This document shows, piece by piece, positions 19,589 through 27,723 of a DNA stretch of 64,000 bases (positions are counted from its first letter, which is position 1; each line of letters starts with the position of its first letter). A model generated the notes under the pieces. The model saw nothing but the letters and a program-made list of their open reading frames with translations. It made no database searches and was not told the DNA's origin. The DNA comes from Pseudovibrio exalbescens (GTDB lineage Bacteria; Pseudomonadota; Alphaproteobacteria; Rhizobiales; Stappiaceae), in NCBI RefSeq assembly GCF_028737195.1, contig NZ_JAQZAJ010000001.1:682001-746000 (forward strand), written 5' to 3'. A program made the translations under genes and the position numbers.

Positions 19589-21019
19589 GTGACGCCTCGC
19601 CTGCGCCTCATCGCCCTCATCGTTTCCTGCGCCCTCATGTTGAACATGATTGATGCGACTGTTCTTGGAACGGCCCTACCCGCCATCAGCCGGGACTTCG
19701 GCGTGTCTGCGGTTTCCATGCACATGACCATGTCGATCTACCTGTTGATGCTGGCAGTGTTCATTCCCATCAGCGGCTGGATTGCAGATCGCTTTGGCAC
19801 AAAGCCGGTTTTCATCGGTGCGCTGATTTCCTTCATGCTGGCATCAATCGCCTGTGCTCTGTCGCAGGACCTGACACAGCTGCTTGTTGCGCGCGCTTTC
19901 CAAGGCATGGCAGGTGCCTTGACTCTGCCGGTTGCCCGCCTGGTGCTTTTGCGCTCAGCACCGCGCAGCGCAATGGTGCAGGCCATGATTTGGGTCAGCG
20001 TGCCTGCCCTCGTGGGCCCTGTACTTGGCCCACCGCTTGGTGGGTTTCTGGTGACCTATGCAACCTGGCACTGGATTTTCTGGATCAACATTCCCATTGG
20101 TGTCGTGGGCGTAATCATGGCACTGATTTACTTCGAGAACTTCAAGGCGGACGAACAACAGCGATTTGACTGGATCGGCTTTGTGGTGTTTGGCGCAGGG
20201 GCCGTTGCTCTGGTTTTGAGCATCGAAAGCCTGCTGCAATTTGGCCCTCTTGCCCCTCTTACACTCGCCCTTGCCGTTGGCGCGATGATCGCCTTCACAC
20301 TCTATGTGGTTTATGCCAAGCGCGTATCCAACCCGATGCTCGAGCTGGATCTTCTGCAGATCCCCGTGTTCCGCGCCAGCGTGGTCGGCGGCACCTTGTT
20401 TCGCATGGGTACCGGTGCCTTTCCCTTTCTCATGCCCTTGATGCTGCAGGAAGGCTTTGGCAAGTCTCCGCTGGCCTCGGGCATGCTCGTGGTTGCCACC
20501 GCCCTAGGCGCACTGTTCATGAAAATTTTCGCCACCAAGACCCTTGCGCGGTTTGGCTTTCGTCAGGTGCTGATCTGGAACACGGTGCTGGTCACCCTCT
20601 TGATGGCGATGGTTGTGTTCTTTGGCCCGCAAACCTCGGCGATCGCGATCTTCATCGTGCTGTTCTTCAACGGCTTCTTCCGCTCACTTCAGTTCACCGC
20701 CATAAATTCGGTGGGCTACTCGGAACTGGATGATGCGCAAATGAGCCGTGCCACCAGCTTCAGCTCCATGGCACAGCAGCTCTCTTTGACCATGGGCGTG
20801 GGTGTGGGGGCCATCTTCCTTTATGCCTTCCAGTCCTTGCGAGGCGGAACAGAATTGGCACCTATCGATTTTTCTCTGGCCTTCGCCGCCATCTCCGGGA
20901 TCATCCTGCTGTCGATTGTGGAGTTCGCGCGTCTTGACCCCGGCGCCGGAGCAGAGGCTTCACAGCACCAGCCCGCCACCGTGGGCGGCGCAGCTCGTCC
21001 GCCGTCAGACAGCCGATGA
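19589..21019 (+). CDS. MFS transporter, DHA2 (EmrB/QacA-like) drug:H+ antiporter
   Basis: 476 residues with about 14 membrane segments. Signatures are DATVLGTALPAISRDFG in helix 1 (the Asp of motif D1), WIADRFGTKPV for motif A between helices 2 and 3, and GPPLGGFL in the motif C antiporter region. This is the DHA2 drug-efflux group, and the substrate is unknown. The start is a GTG at 19589 with AAAAGAGA upstream. It is divergent from guaB and has no adjacent regulator or adaptor. Confidence 0.9.
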   Translation: MTPRLRLIALIVSCALMLNMIDATVLGTALPAISRDFGVSAVSMHMTMSIYLLMLAVFIPISGWIADRFGTKPVFIGALISFMLASIACALSQDLTQLLVARAFQGMAGALTLPVARLVLLRSAPRSAMVQAMIWVSVPALVGPVLGPPLGGFLVTYATWHWIFWINIPIGVVGVIMALIYFENFKADEQQRFDWIGFVVFGAGAVALVLSIESLLQFGPLAPLTLALAVGAMIAFTLYVVYAKRVSNPMLELDLLQIPVFRASVVGGTLFRMGTGAFPFLMPLMLQEGFGKSPLASGMLVVATALGALFMKIFATKTLARFGFRQVLIWNTVLVTLLMAMVVFFGPQTSAIAIFIVLFFNGFFRSLQFTAINSVGYSELDDAQMSRATSFSSMAQQLSLTMGVGVGAIFLYAFQSLRGGTELAPIDFSLAFAAISGIILLSIVEFARLDPGAGAEASQHQPATVGGAARPPSDSR

Positions 21020-21029
21020 AAGGGCATGA

Positions 21030-21054
21030 AAAAGGCCGCTCACGGCGGCCTTTT
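21030..21054. terminator. Bidirectional terminator between the MFS gene and rlmE
   Basis: AAAAGGCCGC and GCGGCCTTTT form a perfect 10-bp stem with a 5-nt loop between the two convergent genes. Confidence 0.9.
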
Positions 21055-21057
21055 GGG

Positions 21058-21765
21058 TTAGCGCTGGTTGTTGCCTCGGTAGCCCTTGGCGAGAATGTAC
21101 ATCTCCGGGCTTTCCTTGCGGCTGGCCGGTGGCTTGATGTGAGCGACCGACTTGAACTCCTTTTTGAGTTCCTGAAGAAGAGAGGATTCCGCCCCGCCAG
21201 CAAACACCTTTGACAGGAACAGACCGTCCTTTGCCAAGTTCTGGCGAGCAAAGTCGATGGCAACTTCAAACAGATAGGTGGTGCGCAGGTGATCCGTTTG
21301 GCGATGGCCAGTAGTTGGTGCCGCCATGTCGGACATAACCATATCGGGCTGGTGACCACCCAGAGCATCCATCAGCATTTCCGGTGCATCATCGTCCAGA
21401 AAGTCCTTCTGCAACAAGACCACACCCGGGATGGGCTCCATTTCCAGATAGTCGATGCCAACCACAAGCGGTTCATCATCCGTAGAGCCGACAATTGGCA
21501 CAGTCACCTGACACCAACCGCCCGGTGCGGCACCCAAATCAACAACGCGCATTCCCGGCTTGATCAGCTGGTGCTTTTCGTTGATCTCAAGCAGCTTGTA
21601 GGCCGCACGGGAGCGATAGCCATCAATCTTTGACTTCTGCACATAGGGGTCATTCAACTGGCGCTGCAGCCAAAGCGTTGAAGAATTTGAACGTTTGCGC
21701 GCAGTCTTGACGCGCGTGAACATGTTTCGGTCCCCACGTCCGCGACCACTGGTGTTGCCACTCAT
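21058..21765 (-). CDS. rlmE: 23S rRNA 2'-O-ribose methyltransferase RlmE (FtsJ/RrmJ)
   Basis: 235 residues; it methylates U2552 of 23S rRNA late in 50S assembly. The FtsJ fold begins after a basic N-terminal segment: the SAM loop [14 protein letters not shown] is clear, followed by the catalytic region with [11 protein letters not shown]. The ATG at 21765 overlaps the ppx/gppA stop by four bases (ATGA), so the two are translationally coupled. AAGGA lies within the end of the upstream gene. A longer frame upstream would run inside ppx and is rejected. Confidence 0.96.
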   Translation of the reverse strand: MSGNTSGRGRGDRNMFTRVKTARKRSNSSTLWLQRQLNDPYVQKSKIDGYRSRAAYKLLEINEKHQLIKPGMRVVDLGAAPGGWCQVTVPIVGSTDDEPLVVGIDYLEMEPIPGVVLLQKDFLDDDAPEMLMDALGGHQPDMVMSDMAAPTTGHRQTDHLRTTYLFEVAIDFARQNLAKDGLFLSKVFAGGAESSLLQELKKEFKSVAHIKPPASRKESPEMYILAKGYRGNNQR

Positions 21766-23381
21766 CTTTTTTCCTTTCCAACACCGCTGCGTCGTTTGTT
21801 CTGTCCACCGCGCCAGACCTTGTCTGAGGCCATCATCTCCATGAGGATGCCTTCGCGCAATCCCCTGTCGGCCACCCGAAGGCGCTGACATGGCCATTTG
21901 CGGCGAATGGCTTCCAAAATGGCGCAGCCTGCAAGCACAAGATCGGCACGATCCTCACCAATACATGGGTTGAGGACGCGCTGTTCGTAAGACATGGCGA
22001 GCAATTTGCCGACCATGGCGCTCACGTCTTCGCTGTCCATCCAAGCCCCGTCGACACGGCGGCGATCGTATCTCTTGAGTTCCAAATGAACCCCGGCCAG
22101 TGTGGTCACCGTTCCAGAGGTTCCAAGCATATGAACATTGCCCGTTTCAATGGCGCGAGACAGCTCGCGGCTCAGCGGGAATGCTTCCAGCTTCTCGGCG
22201 ACGTCCTGTATCATGGCTTCGAACAGATCGGAAGTCACATTCTTCCCGCCATGGCGCTCAGCAAGGTTCACAACACCCACAGGAAGCGAAATCCAGGTGC
22301 GGATGAACCGGGTCAGCGCAAAGCCGCGGGCACCGTATCGGTTGCGCAGATCCAACCACACGATCTCTGAGGAACCGCCACCAATATCGAAAAGGAGCAC
22401 ACCATCGGCATCTGGATCGACAAGTGAAACACAGCCGGCAACGGCAAGCCTGGCCTCCGTTTCCTGAGAAACGATCTCCAGATAGAGCCCCGCCTCGTCA
22501 CGCGCGCGGGTGATGAATTCCTCGCCATTGTCCGCTGCCCGACAGGCTTCGGTGGCAATGAGGCGGGACCGTTTGACACCGCGCTCATCGAGCTTCTGGC
22601 GGCAAATTTTCAGGGCTTCAATGGCCCGTTCCATTGCCGCATCAGACAGGCGCTTGGAAGACCCCACCCCCTCGCCGAGCCGGACGATGCGTGAATAGGC
22701 ATCCACCACGCGGAAACCACGCTGCTCCGGGCGCGCAATCAGCAGGCGGCAATTGTTCGTGCCCAGATCCAACGCCGCATAAAGCTCCTTGACGTGTCCA
22801 TTGGCTTTATAGAGGCCCTGCTGGCCGCCCAACTGGGGTGGGTATGGCTGCTTGCCCTCTCTGCCAGCTTTCCAGAACCTGTCCTTGCCATAAGACTGAC
22901 TGTTGGGTGCCCCCCCTTTGCGGGTGTCACCGTCGCGGCGCGGCTCATCGTTTGGACGGGGCTTGCGCCTCGGCCCGTAAGGGTCCTGCTTGCTGCGATT
23001 TTCCTGAGTTTTTGCCTTTGGACGCTCTTGCCGCTCTGGTTCAGGAACCGGTGCAGGAGGCGTTTCAATATGCACAGAGGTGCCGTCCGGCTCCACATGG
23101 ACCACCGGCAAGCTTCTGCTTTGGTTTGCGAGCGCCCGACGTTCGGCCCGATTGGGCTTTTGCCTACGCGCTTTCCTCTGGCGTTTTATGCCTTCCGGAC
23201 GCGAAGATACCTTCTCCCCAGATGCACTTGGAGAGACTGTTACTTGAGGGGGTGCCTGATGATTGGCCTCCCCGCCACTCTTTCTTCTCTGCCGCCTGCG
23301 CCTTCTTGTGGCGTAGTGGCCGCTTTTTGCGCCGGACGACTTCACTCTGGCTTCAGAGGAATCGTCACCCGTTTTGCTCAA
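21762..23381 (-). CDS. Ppx/GppA family phosphatase with long basic N-terminal extension
   Basis: 539 residues. The catalytic part (about residue 200 onward) has the actin-like ATPase-fold motifs [13 protein letters not shown] and [14 protein letters not shown] of exopolyphosphatase/pppGpp phosphohydrolases. It is preceded by about 200 residues rich in Lys, Arg, Gln and Pro with no predicted fold, probably disordered and possibly nucleic-acid binding. The start is a TTG with AAAGG upstream; no Met occurs before the catalytic domain, so the exact start is uncertain. The 4-bp overlap with rlmE suggests a link to ribosome maturation or stringent-response chemistry. Confidence 0.88.
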   Translation of the reverse strand: MSKTGDDSSEARVKSSGAKSGHYATRRRRRQRRKSGGEANHQAPPQVTVSPSASGEKVSSRPEGIKRQRKARRQKPNRAERRALANQSRSLPVVHVEPDGTSVHIETPPAPVPEPERQERPKAKTQENRSKQDPYGPRRKPRPNDEPRRDGDTRKGGAPNSQSYGKDRFWKAGREGKQPYPPQLGGQQGLYKANGHVKELYAALDLGTNNCRLLIARPEQRGFRVVDAYSRIVRLGEGVGSSKRLSDAAMERAIEALKICRQKLDERGVKRSRLIATEACRAADNGEEFITRARDEAGLYLEIVSQETEARLAVAGCVSLVDPDADGVLLFDIGGGSSEIVWLDLRNRYGARGFALTRFIRTWISLPVGVVNLAERHGGKNVTSDLFEAMIQDVAEKLEAFPLSRELSRAIETGNVHMLGTSGTVTTLAGVHLELKRYDRRRVDGAWMDSEDVSAMVGKLLAMSYEQRVLNPCIGEDRADLVLAGCAILEAIRRKWPCQRLRVADRGLREGILMEMMASDKVWRGGQNKRRSGVGKEKR

Positions 23382-23565
23382 GTACTATGCCTTTGTGGAG
23401 CCGCCGTAAGCCGGTAGCTCATGTCATTTCAAGTTACCTTCATATTAGGGATTGAAACGAGGAAGGGCAATGGGCGCTTTCCGGTGGTACAAAGCAAATT
23501 GCTTGCCACTGTGAGGCGAGTAGCGGTTCAATAACTGCGGTGCCCAGACAACCGCTTAGGCAAGG

Positions 23566-24261
23566 TCAGGTGTTTTGCGCAGCGCGGACCAGCGCGCGGA
23601 ACATGCGCAGGCTCGAAGGGCGGTACAAGATGAGCTCGGGATGCCACTGGACGCCGAGCACAAACTGCCCCTGCCCTGGTTCCGATTCCAGCGCCTGTAC
23701 CATGCCAAGAGCATCGCGCGCAGACACCTGCAGTCCGCGCCCCAGCGTTTGCACCGATTGGCGATGCAGGCTGTTTACACGCGGGCGCAAATCGCCCTTG
23801 AAGGCACGCGCTACCAACGTGGCAGGCTCAACCTCAATGAACCGACGTGAGAAGACCTTCGCCAGAAGGCTCTCGGTTGGTTGGAACCCCTCATAAATGT
23901 CGCGGGCATTCTGGTGGAGCGTTCCCGACCGCGCGACGTTGATCATTTGCGCGCCGCGGCAAATGCCAAGAAGAGGCTTGTTCTCGGCGCTCGCGTGTTT
24001 GACCACAGACAGTTCCAGTTGATCACGCGGGTGGTCGAGAAAGTGACTCCCGGTGTTTTTGTGACCGTAGAGGTCCGGGTTGATATCGCTGCCTCCGGTA
24101 ATTAGAAAGCCATCGCAGGTACTCATACGCTTCTCGGAACCCGGCATGAGTTTCACTGGCCTTCCGCCTGCAAGAAACACCGCCAACCACGAAAACACCC
24201 AGAGAGTGCGGCCGGACTTCTTTGAAGTTGTGATGCCAATGGGCGGTCGTTTTCCAATCAT
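23566..24261 (-). CDS. Class I glutamine amidotransferase-like protein (peptidase C26)
   Basis: 231 residues of the gamma-glutamyl-gamma-aminobutyrate hydrolase/PuuD type. Residues 51-66 carry the oxyanion-region motif ITGGSDINPDLYG, the nucleophile is Cys101 in GICRGAQMIN, and His207 and Glu209 sit in QWHPE, so the triad is intact. Members hydrolyse gamma-glutamyl amides or supply ammonia. It shares the strand with the amidoligase gene 640 bp upstream, with an antisense DM13 gene between. Such GATase-amidoligase neighbours were described for GS-fold ligases. The ATG at 24261 has only a weak ribosome-binding site (AGG close by). Confidence 0.9.
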   Translation of the reverse strand: MIGKRPPIGITTSKKSGRTLWVFSWLAVFLAGGRPVKLMPGSEKRMSTCDGFLITGGSDINPDLYGHKNTGSHFLDHPRDQLELSVVKHASAENKPLLGICRGAQMINVARSGTLHQNARDIYEGFQPTESLLAKVFSRRFIEVEPATLVARAFKGDLRPRVNSLHRQSVQTLGRGLQVSARDALGMVQALESEPGQGQFVLGVQWHPELILYRPSSLRMFRALVRAAQNT

Positions 24262-24351
24262 GTGCCTAGCGATGTGAGTTCCTTTCTGACATGTTGCGGT
24301 TCGACAGAGTTTGTGACCTGAGGTAGTGGTTTCAGTATTTGGAGGACGAAC

Positions 24352-24822
24352 ATGTTGCGGCTTTTTATTGGCATAGTGACCCACGGCGCGGCGCTGGGGC
24401 TTGGTTTTGCGCTTGGCGTTTATTTTCTTCCCATTTTGACCGCCCCTCCTTCACCAGATGTCGCCGCGCTGCAAGAAATGGCCGAAGACGCGCTCTATAC
24501 CTCTGAATTTGAACAGGACTTGCGCGGGCATGATTTTCTTCATTGGGGCAAAGGCACAGTCAGTTTGACCAGATCGCAGATCGTGCACACTGGTGAGCTG
24601 GCCCCAGGCCCCGACTATATGGTCTACCTCGTACCGGAGTTCGTTGCGCACGAAGATGAGTTTTTACCGCTCAAAGACCAAAGTCAGGTTATCGGCCCGG
24701 TCAAAACCTTCCAAGGGTTCGTGCTCGATATCCCGGAGGATGTTGATATAGAGAACTACACCACCGTTCTGGTGTGGTGCGAAGCCTTCTCTGAGTTCAT
24801 CGCGGCGGCCAAGTACAAATAG
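24352..24822 (+). CDS. DM13 domain protein, membrane-anchored
   Basis: 156 residues. One N-terminal transmembrane helix (about 5-29) anchors a DM13 domain (about 62-155): HWGKGTVSLTRSQ opens it, HTGELAPGPDYMVYL is the core, and VLVWCEAF near the end contains the single conserved Cys143. DM13 is thought to have a cytochrome-domain-like fold with a possible redox Cys. GGAGG sits 8 nt upstream of the ATG. It is divergent from the GATase gene (90-bp gap) and convergent with the amidoligase gene, so it interrupts that pair on the other strand. Confidence 0.82.
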   Translation: MLRLFIGIVTHGAALGLGFALGVYFLPILTAPPSPDVAALQEMAEDALYTSEFEQDLRGHDFLHWGKGTVSLTRSQIVHTGELAPGPDYMVYLVPEFVAHEDEFLPLKDQSQVIGPVKTFQGFVLDIPEDVDIENYTTVLVWCEAFSEFIAAAKYK

Positions 24823-24848
24823 ATATCAGAACCCTCACCGACAGATCC

Positions 24849-24876
24849 CGGCCCGCCATCAGGCCGAAGCTTTTTG
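24849..24876 (+). terminator. Probable terminator after the DM13 gene
   Basis: CGGCC (24849-24853) pairs with GGCCG (24862-24866), followed by AAGCTTTTT. The stem is short but has a proper T-run, and lies between convergent genes. Confidence 0.6.
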
Positions 24877-24903
24877 CAAGCAAATCGGTCTCATCGGGCC
24901 CGG

Positions 24904-25899
24904 TCACCGCCAGCGAAATCCGATCCCTTCAGCATGCCAGATGGCCGCTGGCTCCAGCATTCGGGCATGGTCCCGTTTCCAATCTTTCATTAGGCTGGTA
25001 AGCATGTCTGGCGCTGCCGCCAGCTTCTCAACGTACCGCCAACGCTCCCACTCCAGCGAGAGCGACCACGCCGGATTTCCCAGTTCACAATTTGGCAACC
25101 GATAGTGATAGGTAGGCCGCGGCGATATCTTCTCCTCGGCCCCATAGAGGCTCCGCACAAGCTCCCCATCCAGATGCGCAAACAGTGGCAACAGATCGAG
25201 CGATCTGCTGCGGGTCGGGTTGTGGCTGTGATAGTCCAAAACGAGCTGCTTCAGGTTCGGCGCATAATCGGGTGACACCACCAATCGGCGATAGTCATTG
25301 GGAAACGGCGCCACAAAACCGGATATGCGCCTTGATAAATCCACGCCGTGTTCTTCCATGAGCCACGGCTCAAGCAACAAGAAACTCTGTATGTGGCGCA
25401 AGATGCTTGCGGTCTCAGTGGATACGGCTTCAGCGTTGATGTGAAGGCCAAAAGCATAAAGCAAACTGCCTTTCGTCCCCATACCACCGGTCTCTCTGAT
25501 CCGTGTGATCAAAGGCTCGAGACGATCGATTTGGGAAATCGGCACCGGCGGCAGAACGATCTCAAATGGCACGACCTTGACGGCCACCTCACCAATGGTG
25601 TCCCCGACTTTTTGCGGCAGATCGCTCAAAGCATCAGGAAGTTTGATCTCCTTTGGCAAATCCTCGTTTAGGGCGTGGTGGAGTTTTTGAAGCGGCGCAG
25701 AGTCTAAAAGCAGCTTGAAACTGCCCCATTCGGTGTCCGTCACCTCGCCGCTGAGCGGGTTCATGAGCTGCGCATGGCCGCCGTAAAGGTCAACAATGAC
25801 GTCGGCAACCATGGCCAAGTTTACGCCTGCGTACTCCACTTCAAAACCAACGCAGCGCTGGGTATCGTCTTTGCCAATTGCACCTTGGTCTGATGTCAC
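24904..25899 (-). CDS. Putative amidoligase (GS-like COOH-NH2 ligase fold)
   Basis: 331 residues from a GTG at 25899, which has AAAGGA 7 nt upstream; ATG codons at 25914 and 25917 are alternatives. The protein starts its domain with GFEVEYAGV (Glu20, Glu22), the acidic metal/ATP motif of glutamine-synthetase-like ligases. It has GLHINAE (His153, Asn155) later, matching the Amidoligase_2 family. These enzymes are predicted to join a carboxylate to an amine using ATP. The substrate is unknown. A class I glutamine amidotransferase is encoded downstream on the same strand, as in neighbourhoods described for this family, with a DM13 gene between on the other strand. Confidence 0.85.
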   Translation of the reverse strand: MTSDQGAIGKDDTQRCVGFEVEYAGVNLAMVADVIVDLYGGHAQLMNPLSGEVTDTEWGSFKLLLDSAPLQKLHHALNEDLPKEIKLPDALSDLPQKVGDTIGEVAVKVVPFEIVLPPVPISQIDRLEPLITRIRETGGMGTKGSLLYAFGLHINAEAVSTETASILRHIQSFLLLEPWLMEEHGVDLSRRISGFVAPFPNDYRRLVVSPDYAPNLKQLVLDYHSHNPTRSRSLDLLPLFAHLDGELVRSLYGAEEKISPRPTYHYRLPNCELGNPAWSLSLEWERWRYVEKLAAAPDMLTSLMKDWKRDHARMLEPAAIWHAEGIGFRWR

Positions 25900-26257
25900 G
25901 CGTTTTCCTTTCATCATTGCGGCCAATCTATTTCTAACAGGCAAATGCGACATCGCATGCCACATTTGCGCGCGGCGCATCTCCAAGAGCCACCCACGAT
26001 AGCAGGATCAAGTTGAAACGGGTGGGTCTGCCGCCCGCTCTTGCGCTCTTGCCTAGCGCGCCACTAGGTTGTTCCTCGTAGGCACCTGTCAGTTTTACAC
26101 AGAATGCAGCTGGATTTGCTGAAGAAACGCAGGTTTTTGAAAGGATTGGTTTTGATCCGATTGACAAGATGCGCTGTGGGTCATAAATAGCAGCCCACCA
26201 GCGCGGTTGGGCCACAAACGCCCAGCCATAAATTATGCGCTAACCTATTGGTTCTAC
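25900..26257. other. Gap between the amidoligase gene and tRNA-Gln
   Basis: 358 bp. The left end may be 5' coding sequence of the amidoligase gene if an upstream ATG is used. No other credible ORF or clear structure was recognised. The promoter for the amidoligase message presumably lies here. Confidence 0.4.
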
Positions 26258-26331
26258 TGGGGAATAGTTTAATGGTAGAACAGCGGACTCTGACTCCGTC
26301 AGTCCTGGTTCGAGTCCAGGTTCCCCAGCCA
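26258..26331 (+). tRNA. tRNA-Gln (anticodon CTG), copy 1
   Basis: A 74-nt cloverleaf including encoded CCA. The acceptor TGGGGAA pairs with TTCCCCA, the discriminator is G, the anticodon arm GCGGA/TCCGT encloses CTCTGAC with anticodon CTG (reads CAG, Gln), and the T arm CCTGG/CCAGG has the TTCGAGT loop. Confidence 0.97.
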
Positions 26332-26675
26332 AGCCTCTCCCGACATCCTTAGAGTTTCACAATGCTTACCAGCAGGCCTTAAGCAGGGCCTGTAAGCGGA
26401 TGATCGTCATCTTGCTACTTACCGCAGGCGTGCGAGGCATCTGGCTGCACACTGCCAGTCAGCGACGCAGGGACCTATTGAAGTTCGAAAGACAGCACTT
26501 CAGTTGCGGTAAACTGGCTTCAACACCAATGAACTGCACCGAAATTGTTTCACACAGGCTTTTGCCACAAAGCAGCATGAGGCAATTGACAAGCCAAAGG
26601 CGACTAAATAAACAGGCGTTCATCGACGCCGCCACGGCGTCCGGGCGGCGCAAACGCTTAGCCAATTGGTTCTAC
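26332..26675. other. Spacer between the two tRNA-Gln genes
   Basis: 344 bp with no supported gene. An open frame from 26400 runs into the second tRNA and is rejected. The last 21 bases resemble those before copy 1, suggesting that the duplicated unit included the upstream flank. Confidence 0.5.
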
Positions 26676-26749
26676 TGGGGAATAGTTTAATGGTAGAACA
26701 GCGGACTCTGACTCCGTCAGTCCTGGTTCGAGTCCAGGTTCCCCAGCCA
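26676..26749 (+). tRNA. tRNA-Gln (anticodon CTG), copy 2
   Basis: Identical over all 74 nt to the copy at 26258-26331, including CCA. It is followed by CCGACTTTTTT, which could help end transcription; copy 1 lacks such a T-run. Confidence 0.97.
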
Positions 26750-26776
26750 ACCGACTTTTTTCAAGACAGTTGAAAT

Positions 26777-27121
26777 CTATTTGGTCAGGGCAAGTGTTTT
26801 CTTGCTACCGAGTGCCCATGACGTTCCAAAACTGTCATAGGCCATACAGCTGACCGACAGCCTGCTCCCAAACAGCAAACACTTTACGGTCCTGACACCA
26901 AGCAACTGGCTTTGCAGCTCGATAGCTGATTTTGCCGGCCACATCAGCTCAACCCGAGTTATTCCATAGTCACTGTAGATGTTCAGGGCCTTGGCATTGA
27001 GCACCTCTGCCCGCCCCTCTACCACGGAGAGCTTTTGAATTTCGGTCGCATTGACCGGGATGGAGTTCAGGGAGACGGCTCCCAAGAGTGTCAACAGTGC
27101 TGTTGTTATGGTTTTCGTCAT
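26777..27121 (-). CDS. Small secreted protein, unknown
   Basis: 114 residues with a clear Sec signal peptide (about 1-25, cleavage near VNATE). The mature part is about 90 residues, predicted mostly beta with two Cys residues (in VKCLLF and VSCMAY) 11 positions apart that could form a disulfide. I do not recognise the family. The ATG at 27121 has AAAGG with 8-nt spacing. It is convergent with the tRNA-Gln pair and divergent from another unknown gene; the shared upstream region is AT-rich. Confidence 0.7.
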   Translation of the reverse strand: MTKTITTALLTLLGAVSLNSIPVNATEIQKLSVVEGRAEVLNAKALNIYSDYGITRVELMWPAKSAIELQSQLLGVRTVKCLLFGSRLSVSCMAYDSFGTSWALGSKKTLALTK

Positions 27122-27343
27122 GAGATCGCCTTTCTGGATGGTTGACGATCCTTAACCTTACCATAGGTCAGGTGCATTTTTTGCGCTTTATTTCATTTGC
27201 ATTACAAATCGCGACAATTCTCTTAAATACTGTCTCTTTTCTGCATAATATGAAGTAAATTTAACAAGGTAAGATCCCGCTTTGTTAATAGGTTCAACCT
27301 AGCTTGTTTTCGCATAGTAATCACAGGCCCGAAAGAGAATAAA

Positions 27344-27685
27344 ATGTTAACAACATCGAGCCTTCATGAGCATATAGTCACCTGCGAGAACTTGTTGGAA
27401 GAGCACGGAGAGGCATTCTGGCGCGATCAACTTAGTGCCACGCGTGAGGTGGACATGATCGGCAACACATATGTGAATGCGGAAAAGCTGCTTGAACTGT
27501 TTCATTCCAGTCCATCGCTGAGAGATGTTTATCTAACCCGCACGCGCATGCATGCTCTGTCAGAGGATGAGCAGATCCATGCCAATGCCCGGCTAAGTGA
27601 ACTTTTCCTGCAAATTTATTATCTTGCGCGCCGCTACATCAAAGACGATGTGGAAGTGATCCACCGCTATACCGGCTATCGCTGA
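27344..27685 (+). CDS. Small helical protein, unknown
   Basis: 113 residues, acidic and probably all-helical, with no signal peptide or membrane segment. I do not recognise the family. Support for a real gene is an AAGAGA ribosome-binding site before the ATG, coding-like composition and a perfect terminator directly after the stop. The upstream region (27122-27343) is AT-rich and probably contains its promoter together with that of the divergent secreted protein. Confidence 0.7.
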   Translation: MLTTSSLHEHIVTCENLLEEHGEAFWRDQLSATREVDMIGNTYVNAEKLLELFHSSPSLRDVYLTRTRMHALSEDEQIHANARLSELFLQIYYLARRYIKDDVEVIHRYTGYR

Positions 27686-27715
27686 GGGGCTGTCCGGCCC
27701 CTCAGCGGCCTTTTT
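27680..27715. terminator. Intrinsic terminator with 11-bp stem
   Basis: CGCTGAGGGGC (27680-27690) pairs perfectly with GCCCCTCAGCG (27697-27707) around a 6-nt loop, followed by GCC and five Ts. It begins within the end of the unknown gene, and the RND gene converges on it. Confidence 0.9.
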
Positions 27716-27723
27716 CCTTGCGA

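Noticed and set aside
26400-26690. 96-codon frame between the tRNA-Gln copies
   Set aside because: Its end runs into the second tRNA, and there is no ribosome-binding site; probably not coding.
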